Assembly (NCBI GenBank): GCA_937897125.1
Contig: CALCPL010000148.1
Location: 1 to 5,036 of the forward strand
Length of the DNA stretch: 5,036 nucleotides
Source of the DNA: an uncultured Candidatus Pelagibacter sp.
GTDB taxonomy: Bacteria > Pseudomonadota > Alphaproteobacteria > Pelagibacterales > Pelagibacteraceae
Direction: 5' to 3'
How positions within the stretch are numbered: the first letter of the stretch is position 1; each line of letters starts with the position of its first letter. This document shows positions 1-5,036 of the stretch, in pieces. Made by a program: the position numbers and the translations under genes. The notes under the pieces were generated by a model. The model was not told the origin of the DNA. It saw nothing but the letters and a program-made list of their open reading frames with translations, and searched no databases.

Positions 1-47
1 GAGATTGCCTCTTGTCTCGTGGGCTCGGAGATGTGTATAAGAGACAG
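1..47. other. Untrimmed Illumina Nextera i7 (read 2) adapter with index
   Basis: This is synthetic sequence, not genome. Bases 1-5 (gagat) match the end of the P7 oligo. Bases 6-13 (tgcctctt) are an 8-base i7 index, matching the adapter form of Nextera N711. Bases 14-28 are the read-2 tail, and 29-47 are the 19-base Tn5 mosaic end finishing in gagacag. Genomic sequence begins at 48, inside hslU. The match to the published adapter is exact over 14-47. These bases should be masked before annotation or database submission. Confidence 0.98.
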
Positions 48-391
48 CTTCCAACATATCCAACCTCAGTAAATCTTGTGGCTTCTACCTTTACAAAAGG
101 AGCTTCAGCTAATTTTGATAATCTTCTAGAAATTTCTGTTTTACCAACCCCTGTTGGCCCGATCATTAAAATATTTTTAGGTAAAACTTCATCTTTCATT
201 TCACCTTTTAAAGCTTGTCTTCTCCATCTATTTCTTAAAGCAATGGCAACTGCTTTTTTAGCTTTATTTTGTCCAACAACATATCTATCTAACTCAGAAA
301 CTATTTCTCTAGGTGATAAAGAACTGACTAAAGAGTTATCTTTCTTTTCAGTTTTTTCTTTTGGAAAAGGTGTAACGTTTGTATCTTTCAT
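48..391 (-). CDS. hslU: HslU, ATPase/unfoldase subunit of the HslVU protease (N-terminal 114 residues, cut by adapter)
   Basis: HslU is the AAA+ ring that unfolds cytoplasmic substrates and feeds them to HslV. The visible part holds the family's opening block [17 protein letters not shown] (about residues 25-41), then ALRNRWRRQ (51-59). The Walker A loop GPTGVGKT is at 78-85, and the FTEVGYVG stretch carrying the substrate-gripping GYVG pore loop is at 107-114. The gene runs off at base 48, so Walker B, the I-domain and the sensor regions, roughly three quarters of a usual HslU of about 440 residues, are missing. The start ATG (391-389) shares one base with the hslV stop as TAATG, which implies translational coupling. 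No good Shine-Dalgarno sequence is seen. About 20 polar residues precede the point where E. coli HslU begins. I see no alternative start codon that would remove them. Confidence 0.96.
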
Positions 392-906
392 TAAATTTTT
401 TCAATTTTAATATTATTATTAGTGAATACACAAATTTCAGATGCAACTTGAATTGCTTTTCTTGCAACTTCTTCAGCACTCAAATCTGTATCTAATAAAA
501 CTTTAGCAGCAGCCAAAGCATAATTTCCACCTGATCCTATACCTATAGCATCACCCTCTGGCTCTAACACATCACCAGTTCCTGAAATTATAAAGCTATT
601 TTCTTTATCGCCAATAGCCATTAAAGCTTCCAGTCTTCTTAAATATTTGTCAGTTCGCCAATCTTTTGCTAACTCGACAGCTGCTCTTGGAAGATTACCA
701 GCATGCTTTTCAAGTTTTGCTTCTAGTCTTTCAAACAAAGTTAATGCATCTGCAGTTGATCCAGCAAACCCAGCTATTACATTTCTTTTTTCAATTTTTC
801 TAACTTTTGCAGCAGTGCTTTTTATAACAGTATTGCCCATACTAACTTGGCCATCTCCTGCAACCACTACTTCATTGTTTTTTCTAATAAGCACTATTGT
901 AGTCAT
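391..906 (-). CDS. hslV: HslV, threonine-protease subunit of the HslVU (ClpQY) complex
   Basis: HslV is the proteasome-beta-like peptidase that degrades proteins delivered by HslU in the cytoplasm. The 171-residue protein opens MTTIV. Removal of Met1 exposes the catalytic Thr1, and this fixes the start codon. Counting from that Thr, Asp17 (in AGDGQ), Lys33 (in AAKVRK), Gly45 (in IAGFAG) and Ser124 (in GIGSGG) all fall at the expected positions. The conserved block [13 protein letters not shown] follows the usual spacing, and length is normal (E. coli 176). The gene is first in a minus-strand hslVU pair and overlaps hslU by one base. It is divergent from hisB across 91 bp. No Shine-Dalgarno sequence precedes the ATG. 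A TATAAT at 914-909 lies only two bases upstream of the start, which is too close to serve as an ordinary -10 box. Confidence 0.98.
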   Translation of the reverse strand: MTTIVLIRKNNEVVVAGDGQVSMGNTVIKSTAAKVRKIEKRNVIAGFAGSTADALTLFERLEAKLEKHAGNLPRAAVELAKDWRTDKYLRRLEALMAIGDKENSFIISGTGDVLEPEGDAIGIGSGGNYALAAAKVLLDTDLSAEEVARKAIQVASEICVFTNNNIKIEKI

Positions 907-997
907 AGATTATAAATGGATATTAATTTTTATTCTTCAAGTAGTAGATTGCAAATATTGATATAGTTAATTAATCCCTATATACATATTATATATT
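907..997. promoter_or_regulatory. Divergent intergenic region between hslVU and the his operon
   Basis: These 91 bp are very AT-rich and lie between two outward-reading operons, so they must contain the promoters of both unless transcripts enter from further away. I see no run of histidine codons and no terminator/antiterminator hairpins, so a classical his attenuator is absent. I also see no CIRCE inverted repeat and no clear heat-shock sigma element for hslVU. The only symmetric sites are short: TTGCAA at 949-954 and TTAATTAA at 967-974. Neither can be assigned a function from sequence alone. Confidence 0.6.
958..986 (+). promoter_or_regulatory. Candidate sigma-70-type promoter for the his operon
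   Basis: TTGATA (958-963) differs by one base from the -35 consensus. It is followed after 17 bp by TATACA (981-986), a four-of-six match to the -10 box. A transcript would begin about 993, roughly five bases before the hisB ATG at 998, giving an almost leaderless mRNA. This fits the absence of a Shine-Dalgarno sequence there. In DNA this AT-rich such matches arise often by chance, so the call is weak. Confidence 0.3.
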
Positions 998-1588
998 ATG
1001 AGCAGAATAGGAAAAGTTTCCAGAAAAACAAAAGAAACCAGCATTAGTGTTGAAGTTAATATTGATGGTAAAGGTCAATATAAAATTGATACTGGAATAG
1101 GTTTTTTAGATCATATGCTCGAACAATTATCAAAGCATTCACTCATCGATTTAAAAGTTAAAGCAAAAGGAGATACTCATATAGATCTTCACCACACAAC
1201 AGAAGATACTGGAATAGCAATAGGTGAGGCTTTAAAAAAAGCACTGAAAGATTTTAAAGGAATTAAAAGATACGCTCATGCAATGATTCCAATGGATGAA
1301 ACATTAACAAGAGTTGCAATTGATGTTTCGAATAGACCTTATTTAATATGGAAAGTTAAATTAAAAGTGGAAAGACTTGGAGAGATGGACACAGAACTTT
1401 TTAAAGAATGGTTTCAAGCATTCTCTCAATCAGCAGGAATAACTCTGCACATGGAAAATATTTATGGAGATAATAGTCATCATATAATCGAGTCTTGTTA
1501 TAAGGCTCTAGCAAGGTCATTAAGAACAGCTTTAGAAATAGACCCTAGAAATAAGAAGAGCATTCCATCAACTAAAGGCTCATTATAA
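998..1588 (+). CDS. hisB: HisB, imidazoleglycerol-phosphate dehydratase
   Basis: HisB removes water from imidazole-glycerol phosphate to give imidazole-acetol phosphate, the sixth step of histidine synthesis in the cytoplasm. The 196-residue protein is the monofunctional form usual outside the enteric bacteria: no HAD-type histidinol-phosphatase domain is fused in front. The signature blocks are [16 protein letters not shown] (33-48), [10 protein letters not shown] (63-72), [16 protein letters not shown] (151-166) and the C-terminal PSTKGSL (190-196). The two His-His pairs with nearby glutamates (65-69 and 161-165) form the manganese site in this family. ATG 998 gives the normal length. No ribosome-binding site is visible. 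It is the first gene of the plus-strand operon, ending 5 bp before hisH. Confidence 0.98.
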   Translation: MSRIGKVSRKTKETSISVEVNIDGKGQYKIDTGIGFLDHMLEQLSKHSLIDLKVKAKGDTHIDLHHTTEDTGIAIGEALKKALKDFKGIKRYAHAMIPMDETLTRVAIDVSNRPYLIWKVKLKVERLGEMDTELFKEWFQAFSQSAGITLHMENIYGDNSHHIIESCYKALARSLRTALEIDPRNKKSIPSTKGSL

Positions 1589-1593
1589 GTTTA

Positions 1594-2220
1594 ATGAATG
1601 TCACAATTGTTGATTATAATTCAGGAAATATCAGCTCTGTAATAAATTCTTTTAAAGAAGTTGCTAAAGACAAAGTTAATATCGAAGTGACTTCGGATTT
1701 AAATAAGATTAAATCAAGTGATAAAGTAGTTTTACCGGGGCAGGGATCGTTTAAGAGCTGCGTTGATGCATTAAATGCCATAAATGGATTAGTAGAAACA
1801 CTCAATGAATTTGCAATAACCAATAAAAAACCTCTTCTTGGAATTTGTGTTGGTTTACAGATGTTTGCAGATCTTGGTTATGAAGAAACTGAAACAAAAG
1901 GACTTGGTTGGATTTCAGGAAAAGTCTCAAAGATTGATAATCAAAATAATAAATTCAAACTTCCACACATTGGTTGGAACGAAATTAGTATTATTAAAGA
2001 AAGCAAGATTTTTAAGGATATAGAAAATAAATCACACATGTATTTTGTACATAGCTATGAATTTATTCCACAGGATAAAAATGTAATTTCAGCAACAACA
2101 GACTATTCATCAAATATTGTTTGTTCAGTTGAAAAAGACAATATCTTTGGAACCCAATTTCACCCTGAAAAGAGTGATAAATTAGGACTTAAAATTATAG
2201 AAAATTTTTTGAATTTATAA
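1594..2220 (+). CDS. hisH: HisH, glutamine amidotransferase subunit of imidazole-glycerol-phosphate synthase
   Basis: HisH hydrolyses glutamine and passes the ammonia through a channel to HisF. The 208-residue class I glutaminase begins VDYNSGN (6-12), the usual N-terminal strand. It has PGQGSF (48-53), the oxyanion strand, and the nucleophile Cys85 in LGICVGLQ. His190 and Glu192 in QFHPEKS complete the catalytic triad. HIGWNE (about residue 125) and FVHSY are further HisH-typical blocks. All three catalytic residues are intact, so the enzyme should be active. The start at 1594 lies 5 bp after the hisB stop, and the hisA start follows 2 bp after its own stop. Its partner hisF is one gene further on, separated by hisA. 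Confidence 0.98.
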   Translation: MNVTIVDYNSGNISSVINSFKEVAKDKVNIEVTSDLNKIKSSDKVVLPGQGSFKSCVDALNAINGLVETLNEFAITNKKPLLGICVGLQMFADLGYEETETKGLGWISGKVSKIDNQNNKFKLPHIGWNEISIIKESKIFKDIENKSHMYFVHSYEFIPQDKNVISATTDYSSNIVCSVEKDNIFGTQFHPEKSDKLGLKIIENFLNL

Positions 2221-2222
2221 AT

Positions 2223-2942
2223 ATGAAAATATTTCCAGCTATAGATATTAAAGACAAAAAATGTGTGAGATTAATTAAAGGGGACTTTAATAATAAAACC
2301 GAATATGAAATGTCACCTGTTGATCAAGCTGGTAAATACAAAGATCATGGCTTTAAAAATTTACACATTGTTGATTTAGATGGTGCCTTAACAGGAGAGA
2401 CAGTTAACCTGGATATTATTAAAGAAATAGTTCATAAATTTGATTTAAAAATTGAAGTAGGTGGAGGTGTTAGAACCATTGATAGTATTCAAAAATATAC
2501 AGATGCAGGAGTTGAAAAAGTTATTTTAGGAAGTGCAGCTATAAAAGATAAAAATTTTTTAAAAGAAGCATGTCAAAAATTTCCAAATAAAATTGCCTTA
2601 GGTCTAGATGCTAAAGATGGATACTTGTCAGTTTCAGGATGGAAGGAAAACTCTAATCAATTGACTTTAGATTTCTTAAAAGAAGTAAATGATTATGGTG
2701 CTAGCAGATTAATTTATACAGACATAAATAGAGATGGCACCAAACAAAGTCCTAATTTTGAAGAAACAACTAATGTTGCAAATGTATCTAATTGCCCAGT
2801 GATTATTTCAGGAGGGGTATCTTCAATTGATGACATTAAAAAAGCAAAAGGTTTAAAAAATATTGAAGGAATAATAGTTGGTAAAGCTATATATGATGGT
2901 GATATTAAATTGGACGAATTAGCGAAAGAATTAGATGCTTAA
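2223..2942 (+). CDS. hisA: HisA, ProFAR isomerase (phosphoribosylformimino-AICAR-phosphate isomerase)
   Basis: HisA converts ProFAR to PRFAR by an Amadori rearrangement, the substrate for the HisF-HisH synthase. The 239-residue protein is a (beta-alpha)8 barrel. Catalytic Asp8 is in FPAIDI and the second acid, Asp129, is in GLDAKDG. Phosphate-binding loops appear in both half-barrels: VGGGVR (79-84) and ISGGVSS (195-201), with [11 protein letters not shown] at 216-226. HIVDLDGA (48-55) and YTDINRDGT (165-173) are the paired half-barrel strands that separate HisA from HisF. Length is normal. The ATG lies 2 bp after the hisH stop. The last eight bases overlap hisF in another frame. No Shine-Dalgarno sequence is seen, so translation probably relies on coupling. 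Confidence 0.98.
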   Translation: MKIFPAIDIKDKKCVRLIKGDFNNKTEYEMSPVDQAGKYKDHGFKNLHIVDLDGALTGETVNLDIIKEIVHKFDLKIEVGGGVRTIDSIQKYTDAGVEKVILGSAAIKDKNFLKEACQKFPNKIALGLDAKDGYLSVSGWKENSNQLTLDFLKEVNDYGASRLIYTDINRDGTKQSPNFEETTNVANVSNCPVIISGGVSSIDDIKKAKGLKNIEGIIVGKAIYDGDIKLDELAKELDA

Positions 2943-3690
2943 AAATAGAATTATACCCTGCTTAGATGTTAAAAATGGCAGGGTTGTTAAAGGAATTAAT
3001 TTTGTAGATTTAAAGGATGCTGGTGATCCAGTTGAACAAGCTAAAATTTATAGTGATGGTGGTGCTGATGAGATTTGTTTTTTAGATATTACAGCTTCTA
3101 ATGAAAATAGAGATACAATTTATGACGTGGTTGAAAGAACATCTAAAAAATGTTTTGTGCCATTAACAGTTGGTGGTGGGGTTAGGGGAGTCGAAGATAT
3201 TAATAAACTATTAAATTGTGGAGCAGATAAAGTTTCAATCAATACTGCGGCAGTTCAAAATCCTGAAATGATAATTGAAAGTTCAAAAAAATTTGGATCA
3301 CAATGCATTGTTGTTGCAATAGATGCTAAAAAAAATGGCAATAAATGGGAGGTTTTTACCCATGGTGGGAGAAACAACACAAATATAGATGCAATAGAAT
3401 TTGCAAAAAAAATGGAAGATAATGGAGCAGGAGAATTACTGGTTACCTCTATGGATAGAGACGGCACTCAAATTGGTTATGATAATGACTTAATGTTTAA
3501 AATATCTTCAACAGTTAATATACCTGTGATTGCTTCGGGTGGAGTAGGTAACTTGGATCACCTAGTAGATGGTATAAAATTAGGTAATGCTAGCGCAGTT
3601 CTAGCGGCTTCAATTTTTCATTACGGAACACACTCCATTAATGAAGCCAAACAATATTTGAATTCAAAAGGAATTCCCGTTAGGATTTAG
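2935..3690 (+). CDS. hisF: HisF, cyclase subunit of imidazole-glycerol-phosphate synthase
   Basis: HisF takes PRFAR and ammonia delivered by HisH and forms imidazole-glycerol phosphate and AICAR; AICAR returns to purine synthesis. The 251-residue (beta-alpha)8 barrel carries catalytic Asp11 ([14 protein letters not shown]) and Asp130 (VAIDAK). Phosphate loops are TVGGGVR (78-84) and ASGGVGN (200-206), with TSMDRDGT at 171-178. The four residues that form the ammonia gate in the Thermotoga enzyme, Arg5, Glu46, Lys99 and Glu167, are all present at the same numbers. The start ATG at 2935 lies inside the last codons of hisA (8-base overlap), which suggests coupled translation of these two homologous barrel proteins. 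The stop TAG is followed after 2 bp by hisE. Confidence 0.98.
   Translation: MLKNRIIPCLDVKNGRVVKGINFVDLKDAGDPVEQAKIYSDGGADEICFLDITASNENRDTIYDVVERTSKKCFVPLTVGGGVRGVEDINKLLNCGADKVSINTAAVQNPEMIIESSKKFGSQCIVVAIDAKKNGNKWEVFTHGGRNNTNIDAIEFAKKMEDNGAGELLVTSMDRDGTQIGYDNDLMFKISSTVNIPVIASGGVGNLDHLVDGIKLGNASAVLAASIFHYGTHSINEAKQYLNSKGIPVRI
3682..3685 (+). promoter_or_regulatory. Likely ribosome-binding site of hisE (AGGA)
   Basis: AGGA lies within the last codons of hisF, seven bases before the hisE ATG at 3693. It is the most convincing Shine-Dalgarno-like match at usual spacing in front of any gene in the operon; the starts of hisB, hisH and hisA have none. The match is short, so the call is tentative. 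Confidence 0.35.
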
Positions 3691-3692
3691 AC

Positions 3693-3998
3693 ATGTCAGA
3701 AAATCTATTAAATTTAGTAAATACAATTAGAGACAGAAAAAATAAGGATGTGGATAAATCTTATACTTCATCATTATTATCAGGTGGTCTGTCTAAATGT
3801 ATAGATAAAATGGAAGAAGAATTTAGTGAACTTAAAGAGGCCCTAAATGATAAATCTAACATAGTTCATGAAGCAGCAGATACAATTTATCATATATTAG
3901 TTACACTTGAGGCAGCTGATATTAAGTTTGAAGATGTCTTAAAAGAGTTGGAAGACAGAAAAAAACAATCAGGTATTGAAGAAAAGAACAATAGATAA
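3693..3998 (+). CDS. hisE: HisE, phosphoribosyl-ATP pyrophosphatase
   Basis: HisE hydrolyses phosphoribosyl-ATP to phosphoribosyl-AMP and pyrophosphate, the second step of the pathway. This is the stand-alone 101-residue form; it is not fused to HisI. The all-alpha MazG-like fold is shown by its metal-binding acids: EEFSE (Glu42, Glu43, Glu46) and HEAAD (Glu60, Asp63). SYTSSLLSGG (23-32) is the family's N-terminal signature, and LEDRKKQSGIEEK is the usual C-terminal end. hisI is not in the window and must lie elsewhere. The start is 2 bp after hisF. The stop overlaps the next gene by one base (TAATG), tying the HIT gene to the operon. Confidence 0.96.
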   Translation: MSENLLNLVNTIRDRKNKDVDKSYTSSLLSGGLSKCIDKMEEEFSELKEALNDKSNIVHEAADTIYHILVTLEAADIKFEDVLKELEDRKKQSGIEEKNNR

Positions 3999-4363
3999 TG
4001 AGCTACGACAAAAATAATATTTTTGCAAAAATTTTGAGAAAAGAAATTCCTTGTAAAAAAATATTTGAAAATGATTATGTTCTTTCTTTTCATGATATTA
4101 ATCCTCAAAAAAAAATACACGCATTAGTTATTCCAAAAGGTGAGTACATTGATTTAGATGATTTTAATAATAGAGCCTCAGATAAAGAGATAGTTGCGTT
4201 AAGTAAAGCTATTACAGAAGTTTCGAAAATGTTAGGCATATCAACAGATACAGGTAAAGGCTATAGAGCTTTAACAAATTTGAGTGAAGATGGCGGTCAA
4301 GAGGTTCCACATTTACACTTCCATTTATTTGGAGGAGAAAAAGTTGGAAAAATGGTTGAGTGA
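3998..4363 (+). CDS. HIT-family purine nucleotide hydrolase, HinT-like
   Basis: The 121-residue protein belongs to the histidine-triad superfamily and most resembles the HINT branch, which hydrolyses adenosine phosphoramidates and aminoacyl-AMPs. The triad is HLHFHLF at 105-111. His107 is the expected nucleophile, forming a nucleotidyl intermediate, with His105 and His109 beside it. IFAKILRKEIPCKKIFE (8-24), SFHDINPQ (30-37) and HALVIPKG (41-48) are typical HINT blocks, with His41 a further conserved active-site histidine. The physiological substrate cannot be told from sequence. The start ATG forms TAATG with the hisE stop, so it is probably translated from the his transcript. Its own end overlaps the GNAT gene by 4 bases (GTGA). 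A nine-A run at 4107-4115 lies in the reading frame without breaking it. Confidence 0.94.
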   Translation: MSYDKNNIFAKILRKEIPCKKIFENDYVLSFHDINPQKKIHALVIPKGEYIDLDDFNNRASDKEIVALSKAITEVSKMLGISTDTGKGYRALTNLSEDGGQEVPHLHFHLFGGEKVGKMVE

Positions 4364-4863
4364 CAGAAAAAATTTATCGAAGTTATTTAGAGATAAGATC
4401 TCTAGATGAATTAAAAGAAGTTAAGAAACCATCAGAGAATTACTCTGTAGGGCTTAATGACCCAAAAGATTTTCAATTAAATAAATTTTTTTACAAAACT
4501 ATTGGTAAGAATTGTCAATGGATTGATAGACTTATTTGGACAGATTTAAATTGGACAGATTATGTCTCTAATGATCAGTTATTTACATACATTCTTAAAG
4601 ATAAAAGTGAAATAGCTGGCTATTTTGAACTGTTATTTAACAAACAAAACAAAGAAGCCGAAATTGCTTATTTTGGAATTTTGGAAGAATATTTTGGAAA
4701 AAAATTAGGGGGATATTTGTTAAGTGAAGCAATTAAGTACTCATTTAATATGGGAGGCGAGAGAGTTTGGGTTCACACTTGTTCCCTAGATCATAAAAAT
4801 GCGTTAAAAAATTATTTGGCTAGAGGTATGAAAAATTTTAAGTCTGAAACCTTAATCAGATGA
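4360..4863 (+). CDS. GNAT-family N-acetyltransferase, substrate unknown
   Basis: This 167-residue protein looks like a single-domain Gcn5-related acetyltransferase, transferring acetyl from acetyl-CoA to an amine. The core strand is EIAYFGILEEYFG (101-113). The acetyl-CoA loop and helix follow (113-129), then RVWVHTCSLDHKNALKNYLARG (135-156, here written only as its ends: RVWVHTC and NYLARG). That motif ends in the family's typical N-Y-x-x-x-G turn. The loop is unusual: Lys115 stands where the Q/R-x-x-G-x-G/A motif has its first glycine, while Gly117 and Gly118 remain. The start is a GTG at 4360 overlapping the HIT stop as GTGA. A weak GGAA lies ten bases upstream, and no ATG in frame is nearby. 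The last gene of the operon, its TGA directly abuts the stop of the convergent gene. The acceptor could be a small molecule or a protein; nothing here decides. Confidence 0.88.
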   Translation: MTEKIYRSYLEIRSLDELKEVKKPSENYSVGLNDPKDFQLNKFFYKTIGKNCQWIDRLIWTDLNWTDYVSNDQLFTYILKDKSEIAGYFELLFNKQNKEAEIAYFGILEEYFGKKLGGYLLSEAIKYSFNMGGERVWVHTCSLDHKNALKNYLARGMKNFKSETLIR

Positions 4864-4989
4864 TCAATTATTTTCAGGTAATTTAAAAATCTTGTTATCT
4901 ATCTCTTGGTTTTTTTTAACAGAAGAAATAAACGTTATTGATAAATTTTGATAAATATCTTTAGTTTGCCATCCAATTAAATTTAAATC
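4864..4989 (-). CDS. C-terminal 41 residues of a convergent gene, possibly LolA-like outer-membrane lipoprotein carrier
   Basis: Read on the minus strand, bases 4989-4864 are open for 41 codons and end in TGA (4866-4864). The peptide starts DLNLIGWQTKDIYQNLS and ends NKIFKLPENN. The pattern L-x-x-W-x-x-x-D, then a beta strand with alternating hydrophobic residues (ITFISSV), then I-D-x-x-I-F-x-L-P, resembles the C-terminus of alphaproteobacterial LolA, the periplasmic carrier of lipoproteins to the outer membrane. The fragment is short and the identity is a suggestion only. That it is coding is better supported: codon use is like the neighbours, it is the only open frame I see filling this space, and its stop abuts the GNAT stop exactly. 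The gene continues past the adapter junction at 4990. Confidence 0.55.
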   Translation of the reverse strand, partial: DLNLIGWQTKDIYQNLSITFISSVKKNQEIDNKIFKLPENN

Positions 4990-5036
4990 CTGTCTCTTAT
5001 ACACATCTGACGCTGCCGACGAATAGAGAGGTGTAG
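4990..5036. other. Untrimmed Illumina Nextera i5 (read 1) adapter with index, reverse complement
   Basis: Synthetic sequence. Bases 4990-5008 are the reverse complement of the 19-base Tn5 mosaic end. Bases 5009-5022 are the complement of the read-1 tail (gacgctgccgacga). Bases 5023-5030 (atagagag) are the complement of an i5 index reading CTCTCTAT, matching Nextera S502. Bases 5031-5036 (gtgtag) begin the P5 complement. Genomic sequence ends at 4989. Confidence 0.98.

Noticed and set aside
29..47. Tn5 mosaic ends at 29-47 and 4990-5008 as evidence of a natural composite transposon
   Set aside because: They are joined to Illumina read tails and index sequences, so they come from library tagmentation and not from a mobile element in the genome.
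12..410. Plus-strand open frame of 132 codons at the left end
   Set aside because: It starts in the Nextera adapter and then runs antisense to hslU. Its first 12 residues are translated adapter, and it matches no protein family.
647..961. Plus-strand open frame of 104 codons
   Set aside because: It is antisense to hslV, which has all catalytic residues. The frame arises because AT-rich coding DNA leaves few stops on the other strand.
1614..1823. Minus-strand open frame inside hisH
   Set aside because: It is a shadow of a gene with a complete catalytic triad and has no ribosome-binding site or recognisable motif.
1838..2023. Second plus-strand frame of 61 codons inside hisH
   Set aside because: It is out of frame with hisH, matches nothing known, and lies over the conserved HisH region.
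3255..3467. Minus-strand open frame inside hisF
   Set aside because: It is a shadow of hisF, composed of Ser/Phe/Leu-rich translation typical of reversed AT-rich codons.
4107..4115. Nine-A run in the HIT gene as a programmed frameshift or sequencing error
   Set aside because: The frame on both sides gives an intact HIT protein (NPQKKIHALVIPK), so no shift is needed.
3890..4120. Minus-strand open frame spanning the hisE-HIT junction, looking membrane-like (Phe/Ile-rich)
   Set aside because: The Phe/Ile content comes from reading Lys/Glu/Asn codons backwards; both plus-strand genes there are certain.
4901..4920. T8 run (4910-4917) as an intrinsic terminator for the his operon
   Set aside because: No inverted repeat precedes the T-run, and it lies in the coding sequence of the convergent gene as lysine codons.

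Overview
The window is one AT-rich bacterial insert (bases 48-4989) flanked at both ends by synthetic Illumina Nextera sequence (1-47 and 4990-5036). The biology looks like a marine alphaproteobacterium of the SAR11/Pelagibacterales type. The reasons are very high A+T, Lys/Asn/Ile-rich proteins, almost no intergenic DNA, and the alphaproteobacterial neighbourhood hslUV next to hisBHAFE. This placement comes from reading the proteins, not from a search.

Layout, left to right. 1-47 is adapter. 48-906 carries the hslV-hslU protease operon on the minus strand: hslV is complete and hslU is cut by the adapter after 114 codons. 907-997 is a 91-bp divergent intergenic region, the only real regulatory space in the window. 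998-4863 is a plus-strand run of seven genes: hisB, hisH, hisA, hisF, hisE, a HIT-family (HinT-like) hydrolase gene and a GNAT acetyltransferase gene. They are separated by at most 5 bp or overlap by 1-8 bp, so they are probably one transcript. 4864-4989 holds the last 41 codons of a minus-strand gene (tentatively lolA), whose stop codon directly abuts that of the GNAT gene. 4990-5036 is adapter.

How the genes work together. HisE hydrolyses phosphoribosyl-ATP. HisA isomerises ProFAR to PRFAR. HisH and HisF form the glutamine-dependent synthase that gives imidazole-glycerol phosphate plus AICAR. HisB dehydrates imidazole-glycerol phosphate. hisG, hisI, hisC and hisD are not in the window. HslV and HslU form the two-part ATP-dependent protease. 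The HIT and GNAT genes appear to be co-expressed riders on the his operon.

I found no undescribed system. All complete genes fall in known families with their key residues intact, except for a non-canonical acetyl-CoA loop in the GNAT protein. The most consequential observation is technical: untrimmed, indexed Nextera adapters at both ends, one of which creates a false protein start.
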